From contig JAQGMT010000449.1 in assembly GCA_028292185.1 (NCBI GenBank), positions 1 to 10,963 on the forward strand: a DNA stretch of 10,963 nucleotides, written 5' to 3'. This document shows positions 6,866 to 10,963 of this stretch, piece by piece. Origin of the DNA: Ramlibacter sp. (lineage in GTDB: Bacteria; Pseudomonadota; Gammaproteobacteria; Burkholderiales; Burkholderiaceae_C). Below the pieces are notes generated by a model. The model was given only the letters and a program-made list of their open reading frames with translations, was not told where the DNA came from and did not search any database. Numbering within the stretch: position 1 is the first letter of the stretch; the number at the start of each line of letters is the position of its first letter. Made by a program: the position numbers and the translations under genes.

Positions 6866-9157
6866 TCACCTTTTTGCGACGCAATCCGCGTAGTAGCGGA
6901 CCTTGCCGTCCGTCATCGGCTCCTCCACCAGGCCGTGGATGTCGGTTTCGAAGCCGGGGCACTGCGAGTTGAATTCGCGCGAGAACTTCAGGTAGTCGAC
7001 GATCTTCTTGTTGAACACCTCGCCCGGAATCAGCAGGGGAATTCCCGGCGGATATGGCGTGACCAGCGAGGTCGTGATGCGCCCTTCCAGATGGTCGATC
7101 TCCACCCGCTCGGTCTTGCGGTGCGCGATGTACGCGAAGGCATCGCTTGGCTTCATCGCCGGCGTCAGGTCGCTCAAGTACATGTCCGTCGTCAGCCGCG
7201 CGATATCGTATTTCGCGTACAGCTCGTGCACGTACTGGCACAGGTCGGCCAGGCCCATACGCTCGTAGCGGGGAAACTGCTGGCAGAACTCGGGCAGGAT
7301 GCGCCACATCGGCTGGTTCCTGGCGTAGTCGTCCTTGAACTGCTGCAGTGCCGACAGCAAGGTGTTCCACCGGCCCTTGGTGATGCCGATGGTGAACAGG
7401 ATGAAGAAGCTGTAGAGCCCCGTCTTCTCCACGATGATGCCGTGCTCCGCCAGGAAACGCGTCACGATGCTGGCCGGAATGCCGGTCTTGGCGAACTTGC
7501 CGTTCAGGTCTAGCCCTGGCGTGACGATGGTGGACTTGATCGGGTCCAGCATGTTGAAACCCTCGGCCAGGTTGCCGAAGCCATGCCAGTTGCGCGACGG
7601 GTTGTTGCCCGTCTTCGCGGAGCGGGCCTCACCCTGCAGGATCCAGTCCTCCCCGCGGCCGACGCCCTCGTCCACCAGCTTGTCCGGCCCCCAGACCTTG
7701 AACCACCAGTCGGCGCCGTACTCCTCGTCCACCTTGCGCATCGCGCGGCGGAAGTCCAGCGCTTCCAGGATGCTTTCTTCCACCAGCGCGGTGCCCCCGG
7801 GCGGCTCCATCATCGCCGCGGCCACGTCGCAGCTGGCGATGATGGCGTATTGCGGGCTGGTCGAGGTGTGCATCAGGTAGGCCTCGTTGAACAGGTGCCG
7901 GTCCAGCTTGCGGTTCTGCGAATCCTGCACCAGCACGTGGCTGGCCTGGCTGATCCCCGCCAGCAGCTTGTGGGTGGACTGCGTGGCGAAAGTCAATGCC
8001 TCCTTGGGCCGCGTCCGGTTCTTGCCCATCGCGTGATAGGGGCCGTAGAACGGGTGGAACGCCGCGTGCGGCAACCAGGCCTCGTCAAAGTGCAGTGTGT
8101 CGACGTAGCCGTCGAGCATCTTCTTGATGGTCTCGGTGTTGTAGATCACGCCGTCGTACGTCGATTGCGTGAGGGTCATCACGCGCGGCTTCACCCTGTC
8201 GGCATCCACGCCCTTGAGCAGCGGATTGGCGCGGATCTTCTCGCGGATGGCCGCCGGCTCGAACTCGCTTTGCGGAATGGGGCCGATGATCCCGAAGTGG
8301 TTGCGCGTGGGCTTCATGAACACGGGAATGGAGCCGGTCATGATGATCGCGTGCAGGATCGACTTGTGGCAGTTGCGGTCCACCACCACCACGTCGTCCG
8401 GCGCCACCGTGTGGTGCCACACCATCTTGTTGGAAGTGCTGGTCCCGTTGGTGACGAAGAAGCAATGGTCGGCATTGAAGATGCGCGCGGCATTGCGTTC
8501 ACTCGCGGCCACCGGGCCGGTGTGATCGAGCAGCTGGCCCAGCTCGTCCACCGCGTTGCACACGTCGGCGCGCAGCATGTTTTCGCCGAAGAACTGGTGG
8601 AACATCTGTCCCACCGGGCTTTTCAGGAACGCGACGCCGCCCGAGTGGCCCGGGCAATGCCACGAATAGGAACCGTCCTCGGCGTAATCGAGCAGCGCCT
8701 TGAAGAACGGCGGCTGCACGCCTTCCAGGTAGCTCTTGGCTTCGCGGATGATGTGGCGCGCCACGAACTCCGGCGTGTCCTCGAACATGTGGATGAAGCC
8801 GTGCAGTTCGCGCAGGATGTCGTTGGGGATGTGGCGCGAGGTCTTGGTCTCGCCGTGCACGTAGATCGGCACGTCGGTGTTCTTGCGCCGCACTTCCTCG
8901 ATGAAACTGCGCAGGTTCAGCACCGCGGGGTCCAGGTCCGGGCCGGGCGTGAATTCCTCATCGTCGATCGAGAGGATGAAGGCGCTCGCGCGGCTTTGCT
9001 GCTGCGCGAACTGCGACAGGTCGCCATAGCGCGTGACACCCAGCACCTCGAAGCCTTCGGATTCAATGGCTTGCGCCAGTGCGCGGATGCCCAGGCCGGA
9101 GGTGTTTTCGGAACGGTAGTCCTCGTCGATGATGACGATCGGGAAGCGGAATTTCAT
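6866..9157 (-). CDS. Lysine/arginine/ornithine decarboxylase (PLP-dependent, LdcA-like)
   Basis: A fold-type I PLP enzyme that removes the carboxyl group of a basic amino acid, giving a diamine (cadaverine, agmatine or putrescine) and consuming a proton. It has 763 residues. Residues 1-130 form the N-terminal wing domain (FPIVIIDEDYRSENTSGLGI). The catalytic core includes PGHSGG at 169-174, NGTSTSNK at 237-244, the ring-stacking His264 in NCHKS, Asp358 of HFDEAW, which binds the pyridine nitrogen, and the PLP lysine Lys397 in STHK. The C-terminal domain carries PYPPGIPL (701-708) and PGFETDIHG (734-742). From memory of the family, these segments resemble Pseudomonas LdcA and E. coli LdcI more than AdiA, so lysine is my first guess; related Burkholderiales genes are often called arginine decarboxylases. 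The ATG at 9157 is chosen because MKFRFPIVIID is the domain start; the frame continues to 9256 without family resemblance. GAAGG lies nine bases upstream. No antiporter gene is adjacent. Confidence 0.9.
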   Translation of the reverse strand: MKFRFPIVIIDEDYRSENTSGLGIRALAQAIESEGFEVLGVTRYGDLSQFAQQQSRASAFILSIDDEEFTPGPDLDPAVLNLRSFIEEVRRKNTDVPIYVHGETKTSRHIPNDILRELHGFIHMFEDTPEFVARHIIREAKSYLEGVQPPFFKALLDYAEDGSYSWHCPGHSGGVAFLKSPVGQMFHQFFGENMLRADVCNAVDELGQLLDHTGPVAASERNAARIFNADHCFFVTNGTSTSNKMVWHHTVAPDDVVVVDRNCHKSILHAIIMTGSIPVFMKPTRNHFGIIGPIPQSEFEPAAIREKIRANPLLKGVDADRVKPRVMTLTQSTYDGVIYNTETIKKMLDGYVDTLHFDEAWLPHAAFHPFYGPYHAMGKNRTRPKEALTFATQSTHKLLAGISQASHVLVQDSQNRKLDRHLFNEAYLMHTSTSPQYAIIASCDVAAAMMEPPGGTALVEESILEALDFRRAMRKVDEEYGADWWFKVWGPDKLVDEGVGRGEDWILQGEARSAKTGNNPSRNWHGFGNLAEGFNMLDPIKSTIVTPGLDLNGKFAKTGIPASIVTRFLAEHGIIVEKTGLYSFFILFTIGITKGRWNTLLSALQQFKDDYARNQPMWRILPEFCQQFPRYERMGLADLCQYVHELYAKYDIARLTTDMYLSDLTPAMKPSDAFAYIAHRKTERVEIDHLEGRITTSLVTPYPPGIPLLIPGEVFNKKIVDYLKFSREFNSQCPGFETDIHGLVEEPMTDGKVRYYADCVAKR

Positions 9158-9297
9158 GAAGGAGGGCCTTCGGCACTGAGGCCATAAATGGCGAGGGAAG
9201 GCGCGAAGTGTATGCAAAAAGCCGGCCCTGTTTGCGCTCGACAGGAATTGACCCAAAATGAGGTGCCTTCAAGACGGCAAGGCGCAACGGAGGGACC
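9158..9297. promoter_or_regulatory. Divergent regulatory region between decarboxylase and nfeD-qmcA
   Basis: These 140 bases must hold both promoters. For the plus strand, TTGCGC (9232-9237) and CAAAAT (9254-9259), 16 bases apart, are a weak -35/-10 pair upstream of the NfeD gene. For the minus strand, TACACT (complement of 9207-9212) is a possible -10 with no convincing -35. The decarboxylase leader contains GAAGG/CCTTC (9158-9162 and 9167-9171), a nested pair GCCTTC/GAAGGC (9166-9171 and 9197-9202), and GCCAT/ATGGC (9181-9185 and 9188-9192). The repeats are directly visible; the promoter calls are tentative. Confidence 0.45.
9289..9294 (+). promoter_or_regulatory. Ribosome-binding site of the NfeD-family gene
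   Basis: GGAGGG lies three bases before the ATG at 9298. It is a near-perfect anti-16S match, although the spacing is tight. It fixes the start of the NfeD-family protein. Confidence 0.65.
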
Positions 9298-9732
9298 ATG
9301 GCTGAATCCACCATCTGGTGGCTGCTGGCGGGCTCGGCGATCGCCGTCGAGTTGGTGAGCGGCACCTTTTACCTGCTGATGCTGGCCATCGGGCTGGTGG
9401 CGGGAGCGCTCGCGGCCCACCTTGGGGCCAGCCTCGCCGTGCAGCTCGTCGCCGGTGCGGTGATCGGCGGCGGCTCCGTGATCGCATGGCACACGATCCG
9501 CGCGCGAGGCCCGGCCCGATTGGCCGCGTCCGCCAACCCCGACGTCAACCTGGACGTCGGCGAAGTGGTGCACGTGCACAAGTGGAATGCGGATGGCACC
9601 GCGCCGATCAAGTACCGCGGCGCGCAATGGACGGTCATCCACGTACCGGGCGACTATCCCGTCCCTGGAGCCTGGCGCATCAAGCAAGTGGTGGGCAGCC
9701 GATTCGTCGTCGAGAAAACCGAGGAAAACTGA
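9298..9732 (+). CDS. NfeD family membrane protein (YbbJ type)
   Basis: A 144-residue inner-membrane protein of the short NfeD class, equivalent to E. coli YbbJ. Hydrophobic segments lie at about 6-22, 24-40 and 46-64 (AGALAAHLGASLAVQLVAGA in the middle). A soluble C-terminal part at about 83-140 carries the OB-fold pattern of NfeD proteins: VGEVVHVHKWNADGTAPIKY, then AQWTVIHV and RFVVEK. It lacks the N-terminal ClpP-class protease domain of long NfeD proteins. Such proteins are encoded next to SPFH/stomatin partners and are thought to work with them in membrane microdomains; here qmcA starts two bases after this stop, so the two are certainly co-transcribed. The start at 9298 is supported by GGAGGG. 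The molecular role of the pair is not established. Confidence 0.9.
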   Translation: MAESTIWWLLAGSAIAVELVSGTFYLLMLAIGLVAGALAAHLGASLAVQLVAGAVIGGGSVIAWHTIRARGPARLAASANPDVNLDVGEVVHVHKWNADGTAPIKYRGAQWTVIHVPGDYPVPGAWRIKQVVGSRFVVEKTEEN

Positions 9733-9734
9733 AC

Positions 9735-10655
9735 ATGTCGTCCTATATCGCTTTACTGATCATCGTTGCCACCGCGATCTTCGTCATCCGCTCGCTGAAG
9801 GTCGTGCCGCAACAGCACGCCTGGGTGGTGGAGCGCCTTGGCAAGTACCACAGCACGCTCACCCCGGGCTTGAGCATCCTGATCCCCTTCGTGGACCGGG
9901 TCGCCTACAAACACAGCCTGAAGGAAATTCCGCTGGACGTGCCGAGTCAGATCTGTATCACCCGCGACAACACGCAGCTGCAAGTGGATGGCATCCTGTA
10001 TTTCCAGGTGACCGACCCGATGCGTGCGAGCTATGGTTCGTCCAATTACATCGTTGCGGTGACGCAGCTGGCGCAGACCTCGTTGCGCAGTGTGATCGGC
10101 AAGCTGGAGCTGGACAAGACCTTCGAGGAGCGCGACATCATCAACGCGCAGGTGGTGCAGGCCATCGACGAGGCGGCGCTGAACTGGGGCGTGAAGGTGC
10201 TGCGCTACGAGATCAAGGACCTGACGCCGCCCAAGGAGATCCTGCATGCGATGCAGTCGCAGATCACCGCCGAACGCGAAAAGCGCGCGCTGATCGCCGC
10301 GTCGGAAGGTCGCCGTCAGGAGCAGATCAACATCGCCACCGGTGAACGCGAGGCTTACATCGCTCGCTCGGAGGGCGAGAAGCAGTCGATCATCAACAAG
10401 GCGCAGGGTGAAGCGGCCTCGATCACCGCCGTGGCCGAAGCCACGGCCATGGCGATCGAGCGAATCGCCGCTGCGATCCGGCAGCCCGGTGGCGAGCAGG
10501 CGGTGCAGCTCAAAGTGGCCGAGCGCGCGGTGGACGCCTACAGCAAGGTCGCCGCCGATTCGACGACGACGCTGATCGTGCCGAGCAACATGAGCGAGAC
10601 GTCGGCCCTGATCGCTTCGGCGATGCGCATGGTGCAAGGAACGAAACCAGCCTGA
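9735..10655 (+). CDS. qmcA: SPFH/stomatin-family membrane protein QmcA
   Basis: A 306-residue membrane-anchored protein of the stomatin/prohibitin (SPFH/Band 7) family; E. coli QmcA (YbbK) has 305. One N-terminal helix (about 3-19, YIALLIIVATAIFVIRSL) anchors it. The SPFH domain follows from about 22 to 170, with VVPQQHAWVVERLGKY, LTPGLSILIPFVDRV and the block at about 158-175 ending DLTPPKEILHAM. Residues about 175-245 form an Ala/Glu/Lys-rich coiled coil (AEREKRALIAASEGRRQEQI, then GEREAYIARSEGEKQSI), which drives ring-like oligomerisation in this family. Family members are linked to membrane protein quality control through FtsH and to lipid microdomains. GAGG lies ten bases before the ATG, inside the end of the NfeD gene. 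The same frame is open back to 9318, but that is an Arg-rich out-of-frame reading of the NfeD gene. Confidence 0.93.
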   Translation: MSSYIALLIIVATAIFVIRSLKVVPQQHAWVVERLGKYHSTLTPGLSILIPFVDRVAYKHSLKEIPLDVPSQICITRDNTQLQVDGILYFQVTDPMRASYGSSNYIVAVTQLAQTSLRSVIGKLELDKTFEERDIINAQVVQAIDEAALNWGVKVLRYEIKDLTPPKEILHAMQSQITAEREKRALIAASEGRRQEQINIATGEREAYIARSEGEKQSIINKAQGEAASITAVAEATAMAIERIAAAIRQPGGEQAVQLKVAERAVDAYSKVAADSTTTLIVPSNMSETSALIASAMRMVQGTKPA

Positions 10656-10752
10656 CTGCCGGCTGCGGCATTACGACATCTTCGAACGCGCTCCGGACGC
10701 TGGGCGTTTGCTCGATGCGAGCGGCGCCAGTGCGGCTTTCAGGCGCAACCGG
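10656..10752. other. Convergent intergenic region after qmcA
   Basis: These 97 bases separate the stop codons of qmcA and of the right-edge gene. A short hairpin, TGCCG/CGGCA with loop GCTG (10657-10670), sits directly after the qmcA stop and could help end transcription, but no T-run follows. I see no gene and no other clear signal. Confidence 0.3.
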
Positions 10753-10963
10753 TCATTTCTTCGCATCGCCGATCAATTGCTTGAGCTTGTCCAGTGCCTT
10801 GCTCGCGTCAGCGCTGTCGCTCAGGGCTTTGGTGGGATCCAATTCCGGCGGCGGGGTGGCCCTGGGCAGGTGGGGAACGTCCTTGGGCGTCGGCAAGGAG
10901 CCGGGCCCGCTGGGCGCCCGGGCGGCTGCCTCCTGAGCCTGCTTCAAGCGCGACAGCTCCGCG
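10753..10963 (-). CDS. Hypothetical protein, C-terminal part (start beyond window edge)
   Basis: The minus-strand frame is open from the right edge to a TGA at 10755-10753, giving 69 residues that are the end of a longer protein. The first residues (AELSRLKQAQEAAARA) look helical, perhaps the end of a coiled coil. A Pro-rich linker follows (APSGPGSLPTPKDVPHLPRA, then TPPPELDP). A polar helix rich in Ala, Asp and Lys ends in LDKLKQLIGDAKK. There is no membrane segment in the visible part. The codons show the same G/C-ending bias as neighbouring genes, which supports real coding. A TTG at 10947 could serve as a start, but the frame remains open beyond it with no clear ribosome-binding site, so I treat the gene as truncated. 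I do not recognise the family and assign no function. Confidence 0.65.
   Translation of the reverse strand, partial: AELSRLKQAQEAAARAPSGPGSLPTPKDVPHLPRATPPPELDPTKALSDSADASKALDKLKQLIGDAKK

Noticed and set aside
7583..9187. Plus-strand open frame of 534 codons opposite the decarboxylase
   Set aside because: It lies antisense to a gene with all its catalytic residues intact and has low-complexity Val/His/Arg/Leu composition with no motif.
9158..9256. N-terminal extension of the decarboxylase
   Set aside because: The added residues do not resemble the family and would run through the leader hairpins and likely promoter. The ATG at 9157 begins the conserved wing domain and has GAAGG upstream.
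9318..9734. N-terminal extension of qmcA
   Set aside because: The added 139 residues are an Arg/Ala-rich reading of the NfeD gene in another frame. The ATG at 9735 immediately precedes the expected membrane anchor.
1..10963. CRISPR arrays, tRNA or rRNA genes, insertion sequences, phage or toxin-antitoxin modules
   Set aside because: No regularly spaced repeats, transposase motifs or terminal inverted repeats were seen, and no cloverleaf-like segment was noticed by eye. Almost all the sequence is accounted for by conserved chromosomal genes.

Overview
The window is GC-rich, about two thirds G+C, with strong G/C preference at third codon positions. Its gene content and order fit a betaproteobacterium of the order Burkholderiales, most likely a Comamonadaceae relative (Variovorax/Ramlibacter type). 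That placement is inferred from gene order and protein resemblance, not from a marker gene. It looks like ordinary chromosomal core sequence. I see no RNA genes, insertion sequences, CRISPR arrays, phage genes or att sites.

Positions 1-5990 are a tightly packed minus-strand operon, transcribed right to left: yejA (periplasmic peptide-binding protein), yejB and yejE (inner-membrane permeases), yejF (double ATPase), then arfB (stalled-ribosome rescue hydrolase, cut by the left edge just before its end). Neighbouring yej genes overlap by 4 to 17 bases, and arfB follows yejF after 14 bases. YejABEF is a peptide ABC importer of the type that takes up microcin C in enteric bacteria.

A 38-base gap separates the divergent yejA from fabI (6029-6826, plus strand), the NADH-dependent enoyl-ACP reductase of fatty acid synthesis. 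Convergent to it is a large PLP-dependent lysine/arginine/ornithine decarboxylase (6866-9157, minus strand). A 140-base divergent regulatory region (9158-9297) lies between that gene and a plus-strand pair, an NfeD-family membrane protein and qmcA (SPFH/stomatin family). The right edge holds the C-terminal end of an unidentified minus-strand protein.

No undescribed multi-gene system is visible. The points most worth a second look are local. The first ATPase domain of YejF has a cysteine in place of the normally invariant Walker A glycine. The start of yejE contains about 30 extra codons made of hairpins and short repeats, which look like a captured intergenic repeat. The leader of the decarboxylase can fold its likely ribosome-binding site into either of two competing stems.
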